10,345 bases of DNA from JBCCHY01 sp039028495 (GCA_039028495.1 JBCCHY010000033.1:1-10345); one strand, 5' to 3'. Numbered from the stretch's first letter, positions 5,073-10,345 are shown. The notes: generated from the letters alone by a model not told the origin. Program-made: numbers and translations.

Positions 5073-5562
5073 GCTTGCGCCAGCAGCATGGAAGCCTGAA
5101 GCCTCTTTTCGATTTCATGGTCAAGAGCACTCGTACGGTGCAGGATGGCATATGTTAGATGCAGTCGTTGCAGATGTCATCAGTCTTGATACTACCAGGA
5201 GTGCTGATCCGAAAGATCCGATTTTTAGTACTCTACTAAGAGGCGAGCGAGGTATGCTTGTCACTCAGGTCGGTACGACGCATCCCTTAATTCAGTCTTC
5301 CCTCGGTAATACCAGCCTACAGCTGATTAGTGCATATTCATTCCAGAAAGCAGCAGTCTATAATCAGGCAGTTTTTACCGATCTGAGGGACGACTCTATG
5401 TATGCAAATGTCATCCATGATCCGATAGCTAGAGAGCTCTCGCTCGTGTGTAGTGAAGGCGAAGTACATAGATACCAGCCATTTGACCCTATAGCCAGAA
5501 AGATATTCAGAGAGGTTGTTAGGGCAGAGATGCCACATCTGTTGACAAGAGGTGGTAACTAG
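5053..5562 (+). CDS. unknown protein, last gene of the accessory block
   Basis: I do not recognise this 169-residue protein. It has no signal peptide or membrane span. Its C-terminal third may be distantly related to the 3556 protein: ELSL, a short turn, then VHRYQPFDPIARKIFREVV (138-156) can be laid against ELTT...LHSYESSDLKSAKDEYAEQFV, with matches at the strand, the His-x-Tyr and the following helix. This is a by-eye alignment and weak. ATG at 5053 follows the purine-rich AGGGATAGG (5042-5050) and lies inside the end of the 52-codon frame. The rpsP promoter begins within its last codons. Confidence 0.7.
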   Translation: MSLLGVKLAPAAWKPEASFRFHGQEHSYGAGWHMLDAVVADVISLDTTRSADPKDPIFSTLLRGERGMLVTQVGTTHPLIQSSLGNTSLQLISAYSFQKAAVYNQAVFTDLRDDSMYANVIHDPIARELSLVCSEGEVHRYQPFDPIARKIFREVVRAEMPHLLTRGGN

Positions 5563-5570
5563 GGTAGTAT
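5542..5570 (+). promoter_or_regulatory. strong promoter for rpsP
   Basis: A consensus TTGACA (5542-5547), an ideal 17-base spacer and TAGTAT (5565-5570) overlap the end of the upstream gene. The expected start is near 5577, leaving a leader of about 59 bases. The leader contains the small palindrome CACTA-G-TAGTG (5603-5613) and the ribosome binding site AGGGAG (5618-5623). Confidence 0.75.
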
Positions 5571-5635
5571 CTACGGGTTAAATAACAACTCTTTTAATAA
5601 AACACTAGTAGTGAGAAAGGGAGAGTTCGAAAAAT

Positions 5636-6157
5636 ATGCTCAGTATTCGCATGCAAAGAATCGGTCGCAAAGGCCTTGCTCAGTTCAGAGTGATCGTGCA
5701 GGACTCTCGTTTGTCGCCAAAGAGTGGTAAGTTTGTGGCCAACCTCGGACACTACAACCCACACACCAAAGAGCATGGTGTCGATTTAGAGAAGGCTAAA
5801 TTTTATCTAGACCACGGCGCGCAGCCTAGTCAGCGCGTCGCTAGACTGTTGTCGGTAAACGGGGTTAAGCTACCTGATTGGGTTAATCTGCGCGACGATC
5901 TAGAAGGCAAGCTAAAGAATGCCGAGAAACTCCGCAAGAATCAGCCAGACGAGCCCGCAGCGGAGGAGACTCCGGCCGAGCAGGCTACGGAAACTCCAAG
6001 CGAAGAAGCACCAGCAGAGGCAGCTACTGACACTGATTCAAAAGAAGAGGCTCCTGTAGAAGAAAAAGCTGAAGAAAAGCCAGCGGAAGAGCCAAAGGCT
6101 GAAGATAAATCAGAAGAGGCTCCTGCTGAATCTGACGATTCAAAAGAAACTAAATAG
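5636..6157 (+). CDS. rpsP: small-subunit ribosomal protein bS16 with a long acidic tail
   Basis: bS16 binds 16S rRNA in the 30S body and helps its assembly. The core is residues 1-85: IRMQRIGRKG (4-13), then FRVIVQDSRLSPKSGKFV (17-34), LGHYNP (37-42), and a GAQPSQRV (61-68) segment leading to the C-terminal helix. Family members are usually 80-100 residues. Here residues 104-173 add about 70 residues of Glu, Ala, Pro and Lys with no predicted fold and a strong negative charge. The ATG at 5636 fits the family's N terminus. In many bacteria rpsP is followed by a KH protein, rimM and trmD. Here the KH gene is close but inverted, and no rimM is seen before trmD. Confidence 0.94.
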   Translation: MLSIRMQRIGRKGLAQFRVIVQDSRLSPKSGKFVANLGHYNPHTKEHGVDLEKAKFYLDHGAQPSQRVARLLSVNGVKLPDWVNLRDDLEGKLKNAEKLRKNQPDEPAAEETPAEQATETPSEEAPAEAATDTDSKEEAPVEEKAEEKPAEEPKAEDKSEEAPAESDDSKETK

Positions 6158-6179
6158 CCCCCACAAGCTAAGTAGAATT

Positions 6180-6590
6180 CTAAACGAGTATTGATGCGGC
6201 CACAGATATACTAAAGGCTAGTACGAGCCATATTACTGCGTGTACATTCAGGTCATTAAGCTTCGGTGTTCTTCTGTTCTTAATCATGAAGAAACCAAAT
6301 GCTAAAGAGCTGATTGGTCCTGTTATCAAAAGCTGATTAACCAGTAGGCTCTCCCATATGACTAGTCCTTTTAAAGGGTCGTAGAAATCACCACCTAGAC
6401 TCCACGCAGCTACAAGCCCTAAACCTAAGAATGCTACAGCTAAAGTGAAAGTACCTGCTATTGCCGACACAAAAGACATAGCACTGTTATTGTATTGGCC
6501 TGACGCATCTGTTAAGTAATCATCATGGACTTTTTTTCTGGCGCCATAGCTCAAAGCACTAGTGACTAGCGATATGAGGAGTCTGATCAT
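6180..6590 (-). CDS. small multi-pass membrane protein of unknown function
   Basis: The 136-residue protein has three clear hydrophobic segments at about 41-65, 84-103 and 116-136, and a weaker one at 2-14. A short hydrophilic loop with the basic patch KNRRTPK (104-110) lies between the last two. I do not recognise a family. It starts four bases after the stop of the KH-domain gene, so the two are almost certainly one transcript. No strong Shine-Dalgarno precedes its ATG, which suggests translational coupling. Its end converges on rpsP with 22 bases between, and I see no terminator there. Confidence 0.75.
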   Translation of the reverse strand: MIRLLISLVTSALSYGARKKVHDDYLTDASGQYNNSAMSFVSAIAGTFTLAVAFLGLGLVAAWSLGGDFYDPLKGLVIWESLLVNQLLITGPISSLAFGFFMIKNRRTPKLNDLNVHAVIWLVLAFSISVAASILV

Positions 6591-6594
6591 GGTC

Positions 6595-7071
6595 TTAGAT
6601 GTCGAGGTCGTCGAGGTCAGCTAGCTCTCGCTTGGCCTTTTCGACAGCACTTTCTTCAGGCTCGCCGACTTCCATAGATACATCTGGTTGCTCGGCTGCC
6701 TCTTCGGGCTCAGCACCCCATACTCCACCTTCGGTTTCTGGCTCTTGTTCTTGCTGCACAGGGGCTTCTTCTGTTGGTTGAGTGTCGTCAGCAGGCTCAT
6801 CTTTTTTAGCTGGTGGGGGGGTGCCGTTGTCAGCAATTTTTAGGTTATAGCGTGCTTCGTTCTTAGTCCCGAGCGCGCGCAGTAGTGTGCGCAGACTTTG
6901 CGCCGTGGCGCCGCGTTTGCCGATCACACGACCTAAATCATCATCGTGTACATTGAGTGTCAGTAGGACGCCTTTCTCGTCAACGATACGATCAACGATG
7001 ACGTCATCTGGGTGTTCCACGATTGATTTTACGATAAATATAATGAAATCTTGGTCGATGGTACTGCTCAT
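6595..7071 (-). CDS. khpA: KH-domain RNA-binding protein (KhpA-like) with an acidic tail
   Basis: Residues 1-81 form a single KH domain of the KhpA/YlqC type. The RNA-gripping loop is visible as GRVIGKRGATAQSLR (47-61), with the GxxG at 51-54 (GKRG). KhpA proteins are about 75-85 residues, bind RNA, often together with KhpB, and affect cell-length control and translation in Gram-positive bacteria. Here residues 82-158 add a Glu/Pro/Ala-rich acidic tail ending in an Asp-rich patch, doubling the length. The start is supported by AGAGGAG (7084-7078) six bases upstream. Near rpsP and trmD this gene is expected, but here it lies on the opposite strand. Confidence 0.9.
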   Translation of the reverse strand: MSSTIDQDFIIFIVKSIVEHPDDVIVDRIVDEKGVLLTLNVHDDDLGRVIGKRGATAQSLRTLLRALGTKNEARYNLKIADNGTPPPAKKDEPADDTQPTEEAPVQQEQEPETEGGVWGAEPEEAAEQPDVSMEVGEPEESAVEKAKRELADLDDLDI

Positions 7072-7117
7072 CTGTTACTCCTCTAGGCGCGGTCGTCCTG
7101 AATTATTTGTCCCACTC

Positions 7118-7126
7118 AGTATACCA
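7118..7126 (-). promoter_or_regulatory. extended -10 promoter for the khpA operon
   Basis: On the minus strand TGGTATACT (7126-7118) is an extended -10 element. The expected start is near 7111, giving a leader of about 40 bases that holds the strong AGAGGAG ribosome binding site. The -35 region is poor, as expected of an extended -10 promoter. Confidence 0.55.
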
Positions 7127-7187
7127 GATGAAATCACAGCATTAGAAGCGTAGAGGGCTCCTAGGCAATGCGATAAGGGCGATATGT

Positions 7188-7216
7188 TTGCATAAGTGTT
7201 TTTTGCATGGTAGGAT
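7188..7216 (+). promoter_or_regulatory. promoter of the candidate small RNA
   Basis: TTGCAT (7188-7193), a 17-base spacer and TAGGAT (7211-7216) lie in the intergenic region. The predicted start is 7223, exactly the first base of the 9-base arm that pairs with the bases in front of the terminator. That coincidence supports both calls. Confidence 0.55.
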
Positions 7217-7228
7217 AGCCCTACACAT

Positions 7229-7252
7229 AAACAAAAATATAAACAAAAATAT
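7229..7252 (+). repeat. perfect 12-bp tandem duplication
   Basis: AAACAAAAATAT occurs twice in direct succession (7229-7240 and 7241-7252) within the 5' part of the candidate small RNA. It may serve as an unpaired A/U-rich linker or a protein-binding site, or may be a recent slippage product. Confidence 0.85.
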
Positions 7253-7318
7253 ATTTTAAAAAGCTCATGCGAGCCGGGAGAAGACCCAAAAAGTCATTCG
7301 AACGGGAGCTTTATGTGT

Positions 7319-7350
7319 AAGGCCGAGACATGCGAGACTCGGCCTTTTTT
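7319..7350 (+). terminator. intrinsic terminator
   Basis: AAGGCCGAG (7319-7327) pairs perfectly with CTCGGCCTT (7338-7346) around a 10-base loop, followed by a run of T to 7350. This is a textbook terminator for the plus strand and ends the candidate small RNA. The T run touches the stop codon of the minus-strand gene, for which the same hairpin could also act weakly. Confidence 0.9.
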
Positions 7351-8009
7351 CATGCTACGTAGTGTCCATACTCAATCATTAACCTAAGAGCATCTGGACT
7401 GACTGGCGGCCGGCATAGGTTATGATTTGTGCCGTATGTTAGTGCTCGAGTATCATCTGACATCAACGACTTAGCTATAACACTTGCATCGATAGTATTA
7501 ATGACATCGTATGGCTGTTGATCAAGTGTTATGCCTTCGACTGTTTCTACAACATGGTATGTTCCAGTTGCTTCAGGTTCTGCAGTTAGGCCTATGCAGG
7601 CTGTTACATAGAGCTCATCAGGTGCTGTGTCGAATCTAAATCGTGGCTGCGACATATCTATCCAGTTGCCGTCACCGTAAGAGCCCCACATACCTACTGA
7701 AGGCTTCTTTGCAGATTTCTCTAGTGGTTCAAGCCCTTGCTCGCCTATTGCAGCAGAGAAGTGAGCAATGACTAACTGGCTTGCTTCTACGATATATTTT
7801 GATATTGGTTGTAGTAATTCTGGATCAATAACTGGCCGTGAGTGTTTAGGCCGTCCATCAGGGTGAAAGAGGAATCCTCTAGATCGCCCTAGGCGTGGAT
7901 CATGCAGTCTTGCAGCGAGCCCTGATCGATCTAAAGCAGCAAGAGCATATTTAGCCCCTATGACTGTATCGATTGGCAGTGTTTCTGTGCTCAATGAGGG
8001 AGAAAACAT
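7350..8009 (-). CDS. unknown soluble protein divergent from trmD
   Basis: I do not recognise this protein of 219 residues. A longer frame begins at 8066, but that start would overlap the trmD coding start. The ATG at 8009-8007 has AGGAG (8019-8015) five bases upstream, so I chose it. The N-terminal part holds a basic segment with RLHDPRLGRSRGFLFHPDGR, followed by a helical region and a beta-rich middle (WGSYGDGNWIDMSQPRFRF). No signal peptide, membrane span or catalytic motif is evident. It reads away from trmD from an overlapping promoter and converges on the small-RNA terminator. Confidence 0.72.
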   Translation of the reverse strand: MFSPSLSTETLPIDTVIGAKYALAALDRSGLAARLHDPRLGRSRGFLFHPDGRPKHSRPVIDPELLQPISKYIVEASQLVIAHFSAAIGEQGLEPLEKSAKKPSVGMWGSYGDGNWIDMSQPRFRFDTAPDELYVTACIGLTAEPEATGTYHVVETVEGITLDQQPYDVINTIDASVIAKSLMSDDTRALTYGTNHNLCRPPVSPDALRLMIEYGHYVA

Positions 8010-8038
8010 AAAAACTCCTATACTTACTTGAAAACATA

Positions 8039-8048
8039 TGATACTATA
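8039..8048. promoter_or_regulatory. overlapping divergent promoters for trmD and the 7350-8009 gene
   Basis: On the plus strand TGATACTAT (8039-8047) is an extended -10 element with an expected start at 8054, one base before the trmD ATG. On the minus strand TATAGT (8048-8043) can serve as the -10 box of the divergent gene, with a start near 8036 and a short leader holding AGGAG. The two -10 boxes share the same base pairs, so the promoters would compete for polymerase. Confidence 0.5.
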
Positions 8049-8054
8049 TTTTGA

Positions 8055-8696
8055 ATGAAAATTCAAGTGATCAGTCTTTTCCCTAAGGTGTTCGAAGAGT
8101 ATTTCAGCACAAGTATGCTCAGAAAAGCAGCTGAGGCTGGGCTATTTGAATATGAGCTAGTCGATCTTAGGGGTTTTGGTGTAGGCCCACGCAAGCAAGT
8201 AGATGATACTCCTGCTGGGGGTGGTGATGGTATGGTGCTAATGGTGGAACCAGTGGTCGCGGCTATAGAGAAATGCAAAGAATCTAGCCCAAATGCCAAA
8301 GTCCTGGCCATGACACCGCGGGGTCAGACGTTCAAGCAGTCAGATGCCCAGGGGCTTGCAGACGAAGGGCGTGATCTCATAATAATCTGTGGTAGGTACG
8401 AGGGCTTTGACGAACGAATCATGGACTGGGTTGATGAAGAAATATCGATCGGTAACTATGTGCTGACCGGCGGCGAACTACCTGCCATGGTTGTTGCAGA
8501 TGCGGTAGTCAGGTTGATCCCTGGAGTGCTTGGCGGTGATCAGAGTGCAGAGGATGAAAGTTTCTCTGACGACAAAACACGCGAGCATCCGCAATATACA
8601 AAACCAGCTGAATTCCGTGGTAAGAAGATTCCGGATGTGCTGCTATCAGGCGACCACGCAAAAATAGCCAAGTGGCGCGAGGAAAATAAATCATGA
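8055..8696 (+). CDS. trmD: tRNA (guanine-N1)-methyltransferase TrmD, short form
   Basis: TrmD uses S-adenosylmethionine to make m1G37 in tRNAs and so prevents frameshifting. The trefoil-knot (SPOUT) fold is shown by GRYEGFDER (113-121), SIGNYVLTGGELPAMVVADA (131-150) and IPGVLGGDQSAEDESF (155-170). The N-terminal block DDTPAGGGDGMVLMVEP (50-66) is also typical. At 213 residues it is shorter than the usual 240-255 and stops soon after LLSGDHAKIAKWRE (196-209), lacking most of the C-terminal region that helps hold the tRNA. Glu168 appears at the position of the general-base Asp169 of the Haemophilus enzyme, with Asp167 next to it. Predicted transcript is nearly leaderless. Its stop overlaps the next gene in ATGA. 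Confidence 0.95.
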   Translation: MKIQVISLFPKVFEEYFSTSMLRKAAEAGLFEYELVDLRGFGVGPRKQVDDTPAGGGDGMVLMVEPVVAAIEKCKESSPNAKVLAMTPRGQTFKQSDAQGLADEGRDLIIICGRYEGFDERIMDWVDEEISIGNYVLTGGELPAMVVADAVVRLIPGVLGGDQSAEDESFSDDKTREHPQYTKPAEFRGKKIPDVLLSGDHAKIAKWREENKS

Positions 8697-9649
8697 ACTC
8701 TTCAGACACTGCTGAACGCTTGAAAACCGACCTCCGCAAAGTATGTGATGGCTTAAACGAAACGCTGCAAGTAGTAGGCCTAAGTGACGCAGCGATCGAG
8801 ATAGATCCTGGGTTTGCCTTTCAACTGGCAAGCAATAGAGGTAGGTATAGACCAAGTTTTAGCAAGTTAGAAGGACTGATTGTTCTAGAAAGCGTACATA
8901 TAGATGAGCAGCAGATAGGCGATGCAATAGTAAACAAGAGTGATGCCTGGACAAACTACTTTGACGATGAACGGGGATGTCTTTACGGAATGATGGCGCT
9001 ACATTGTGCTGTACAGGTAGCTAACACGGCTATCTCAGAGAACTTAATCAGTTTAGGTACTGGCGCAGTAACTCGGTTTAATGAGCAGCTATGTGATGTT
9101 TCAAGGATAAAGATGTCGGCTGGACAAATATTGCCTCCAATAACTACATCTGACGAAGGAATTGTAATCGCAGACCTACCCATAAGAGTTGCTGAATTTA
9201 ATGCTGCTCGGATCGCAACGGGCTGTTTACTGGGCGCTAGTGAAGATGATCTGATAGAGACAGAGATAGGACCAGCTATTGCGTATTGTGGCCACAGGGT
9301 TTGGGATAGGGTGTCAGTTCATACTGCTCTTACGCGAACTGAGCTTCTAGGAGGTCGACTAGAGCTTTTAGATAGCTCCTCAGAGCTTGATACGCTAAAT
9401 GCCCACGTTATGTCGAAAGTCATTAGGGATATCTTAATTGCTGTGGGCATTCCCGCAGGCATTCAAGAGATCAAGGAAATAGTTAGCCAGTCTGTGGAGA
9501 CCTATGACGTCTCAACTAGAGAACAAAGGGTTCGAGCTTGTGTACAGGCCTTTCTTACACAAATTGTCGACCCTCGTATAGCTGAACCAACCATCGGAGA
9601 TTTACTAGAAGCTACTGACACGTCACCTATAAAGGATCATGAAGTATAG
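8693..9649 (+). CDS. unknown 318-residue protein coupled to trmD
   Basis: This is the largest unrecognised gene of the window. Its ATG overlaps the trmD stop as ATGA, and GAGGA (8679-8683) lies nine bases upstream, so it is translated from the trmD transcript. It is soluble, mixed alpha/beta, with no signal peptide or membrane span. Features include an N-terminal helix (about 5-28), a Cys/Met-rich helix (GCLYGMMALHCAVQVANTAI, about 95-114), and GHRVWDRVSVH (about 204-214). Asp and Glu are frequent but no HExxH, GxGxxG, Walker or Nudix motif is seen. The coupling suggests co-expression with tRNA modification, which alone does not show a shared role. Confidence 0.8.
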   Translation: MNSSDTAERLKTDLRKVCDGLNETLQVVGLSDAAIEIDPGFAFQLASNRGRYRPSFSKLEGLIVLESVHIDEQQIGDAIVNKSDAWTNYFDDERGCLYGMMALHCAVQVANTAISENLISLGTGAVTRFNEQLCDVSRIKMSAGQILPPITTSDEGIVIADLPIRVAEFNAARIATGCLLGASEDDLIETEIGPAIAYCGHRVWDRVSVHTALTRTELLGGRLELLDSSSELDTLNAHVMSKVIRDILIAVGIPAGIQEIKEIVSQSVETYDVSTREQRVRACVQAFLTQIVDPRIAEPTIGDLLEATDTSPIKDHEV

Positions 9650-9662
9650 GCATACACCTACT

Positions 9663-9671
9663 TGATATACT
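9663..9671 (+). promoter_or_regulatory. extended -10 promoter for sodN-sodX
   Basis: TGATATACT (9663-9671) is an extended -10 element with an expected start near 9678. TATAAG (9673-9678) is a weaker alternative. AAGGGG (9683-9688) lies five bases before the ATG at 9694. No Nur-type operator is obvious by eye, so metal-dependent control cannot be claimed from this sequence. Confidence 0.5.
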
Positions 9672-9693
9672 GTATAAGTAACAAGGGGTAAAT

Positions 9694-10086
9694 ATGGGTG
9701 TTATTAAAAAAGTTTACGCGCACTGTGATGTACCGTGTGGAATTTATGAAACAGATACGGCGAGGCATGCGGCTGACACGTGCCTACGCATGGTAGAGAA
9801 GTATGCAGATCTAGGTGGCACTAGTGATCCAGAGCATCACAACCAGGCTATACGCATAGTTATGTACAAAGAAGAGCATGCTATGAAATGCAAAAACCAG
9901 CTACAGATGCTATGGAGTGATTACTTTAAGCCAGAACATTTAGATCAGTTCCCAGATCTGCACGAGAAGTTTTGGATGGCCACCAAGCAATGTGGGCGCG
10001 TCAAGCAGACGATGAGTATCGAAGAATGCCAGAAGCTCATAGATATGGTTGCCGACATCTCAGGCATGTTTGCTAGTACAAAGTAG
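9694..10086 (+). CDS. sodN: nickel superoxide dismutase precursor
   Basis: NiSOD converts superoxide to oxygen and hydrogen peroxide. The nickel hook is visible as HCDVPCGIY (10-18): after removal of a nine-residue leader (MGVIKKVYA) His becomes residue 1, with Cys2 and Cys6 as thiolate ligands. The family block LWSDYFKPEHLDQFPDLH (73-90) is also present. The mature form is about 121 residues, near the Streptomyces enzyme's 117. Relative to that enzyme, two residues that contact His1 differ by my alignment: Glu17 is Ala, and Arg47 is His in the KEEHA segment. Four extra cysteines (30, 66, 100, 112) are unusual. The leader is short and not hydrophobic, so the enzyme is probably cytoplasmic. 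It overlaps sodX by one base. Confidence 0.96.
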   Translation: MGVIKKVYAHCDVPCGIYETDTARHAADTCLRMVEKYADLGGTSDPEHHNQAIRIVMYKEEHAMKCKNQLQMLWSDYFKPEHLDQFPDLHEKFWMATKQCGRVKQTMSIEECQKLIDMVADISGMFASTK

Positions 10087-10340
10087 TGATTTATATCCGT
10101 AGAGTATCTGGTCGCAGTATGGAGCCTACGCTATCAGACGGCCAAGTAGCTATTTTCACTAGACGTACTAGTTACCAAAAAAATGACATCGTTTTAGTTC
10201 ATACTACCAAAGACATGGTTAAAAGAATTAGGTCTATTCGCGTAGAGTCGGTCGTGCGTAGTGGGGCTAATTCCAAAGAGTCGTCAGTACATACCATTGA
10301 CCATTCAGACCTAAAAGGTAAGTTGCTCCGAAAGACCTAA
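10086..10340 (+). CDS. sodX: nickel SOD maturation protease SodX (S26-like)
   Basis: SodX belongs to the signal-peptidase (S24/S26) fold and is thought to remove the NiSOD leader so that His1 can bind nickel. The catalytic serine is in SGRSMEPTL (8-16), Ser11, and the lysine base is probably Lys46 in MVKRI. The segment NDIVLV (33-38) is the typical strand between them. There is no membrane anchor, as expected for a cytoplasmic processing enzyme, and the 84 residues are at the short end for the family. It starts with GTG overlapping the sodN stop (TAGTG), so the pair is translationally coupled. Its stop lies five bases from the window edge. Confidence 0.9.
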   Translation: MIYIRRVSGRSMEPTLSDGQVAIFTRRTSYQKNDIVLVHTTKDMVKRIRSIRVESVVRSGANSKESSVHTIDHSDLKGKLLRKT

Positions 10341-10345
10341 CCCCA

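Larger units (their letters stand above)
7223..7350 (+). ncRNA. candidate small noncoding RNA of unknown family, about 128 nt
   Basis: The stretch has a promoter, a coherent fold and an intrinsic terminator, but no credible reading frame. ACACATAAA (7223-7231) pairs perfectly with TTTATGTGT (7310-7318), tying the 5' end to the base of the terminator. AAAGCTC (7260-7266) pairs with GAGCTTT (7306-7312); the two helices compete for three bases, so they either stack continuously or exchange. The 5' side carries an AT-rich bulge made of a 12-base tandem repeat. CATGCGAG occurs twice, at 7266-7273 and in the terminator loop at 7329-7336. I do not recognise a known family. No protein-coding gene follows on this strand until 8055, so a riboswitch is unlikely. 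A trans-acting sRNA is the simplest reading. Confidence 0.55.

Noticed and set aside
2746..5562. Toxin-antitoxin, restriction or phage-defence genes in the accessory block
   Set aside because: No nuclease, methyltransferase, helicase, reverse transcriptase or helix-turn-helix motif could be seen, so a defence label would be unsupported.
6599..7153. Plus-strand frames opposite the KH gene
   Set aside because: They are Ser-rich and Arg-rich shadows of the acidic tail and the KH domain, which is clearly coding on the other strand.
7223..7350. SRP RNA, tmRNA, 6S RNA or a tRNA at the small-RNA locus
   Set aside because: The conserved SRP tetraloop region, tmRNA length and tag, and a tRNA cloverleaf are all absent. 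TTCGAA at 7297-7302 alone does not make a T arm.
7223..7350. Riboswitch or leader attenuator
   Set aside because: No gene on the same strand follows the terminator until trmD at 8055, which has its own promoter.
8010..8066. Longer N terminus of the minus-strand gene, starting at 8066
   Set aside because: It would overlap the trmD start on the opposite strand and cover both promoters. The ATG at 8009 has AGGAG at ideal distance.

Overview
The window looks like a chromosomal segment of a Patescibacteria (CPR) bacterium, most likely Candidatus Saccharibacteria (TM7). This assignment is an inference. It rests on compact genes, tight or overlapping spacing, the gene order bL32-nusB-NUDIX-rnc, a short TrmD, charged low-complexity tails on ribosomal and RNA-binding proteins, and many small proteins I do not recognise. 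UGA is used as a stop (rnc, trmD and others), which argues against Gracilibacteria or Absconditabacteria, where UGA encodes glycine.

Layout. Positions 1-582 hold two minus-strand genes: the start of an unknown gene at the edge and a small membrane-anchored protein. A divergent promoter region (583-694) leads rightward into an RNA-metabolism cluster (695-2705) of bL32, NusB, a NUDIX hydrolase and RNase III. An accessory block (2706-5562) follows. It carries four unrecognised proteins, two of them clear paralogs and a third possibly related, two candidate small ORFs, and a roughly 185-bp palindromic MITE-like element. That element supplies the -10 box of the gene beside it. From 5542 the core resumes with rpsP (bS16), facing a minus-strand pair of a membrane protein and a KhpA-like KH protein. 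Next come a candidate small RNA (about 7223-7350) with its own promoter and an intrinsic terminator, an unknown minus-strand gene, and trmD. trmD overlaps an unknown 318-residue gene by four bases. The window ends with a complete nickel superoxide dismutase pair, sodN and sodX.

How the genes work together. The core genes serve ribosome and RNA biogenesis: bL32 and bS16, NusB in rRNA antitermination, RNase III in rRNA processing, TrmD in tRNA m1G37 methylation, and KhpA as an RNA-binding protein. The sodN-sodX pair is a self-contained oxidative-stress module: SodX cuts the leader from SodN, so that His1 and the two hook cysteines can bind nickel.

The most notable points are the likely leaderless promoters at several genes, the paralog block with the MITE-like promoter, the candidate sRNA with a motif repeated in two loops, opposite-charge tails on four RNA-associated proteins, and the nickel SOD with its protease.
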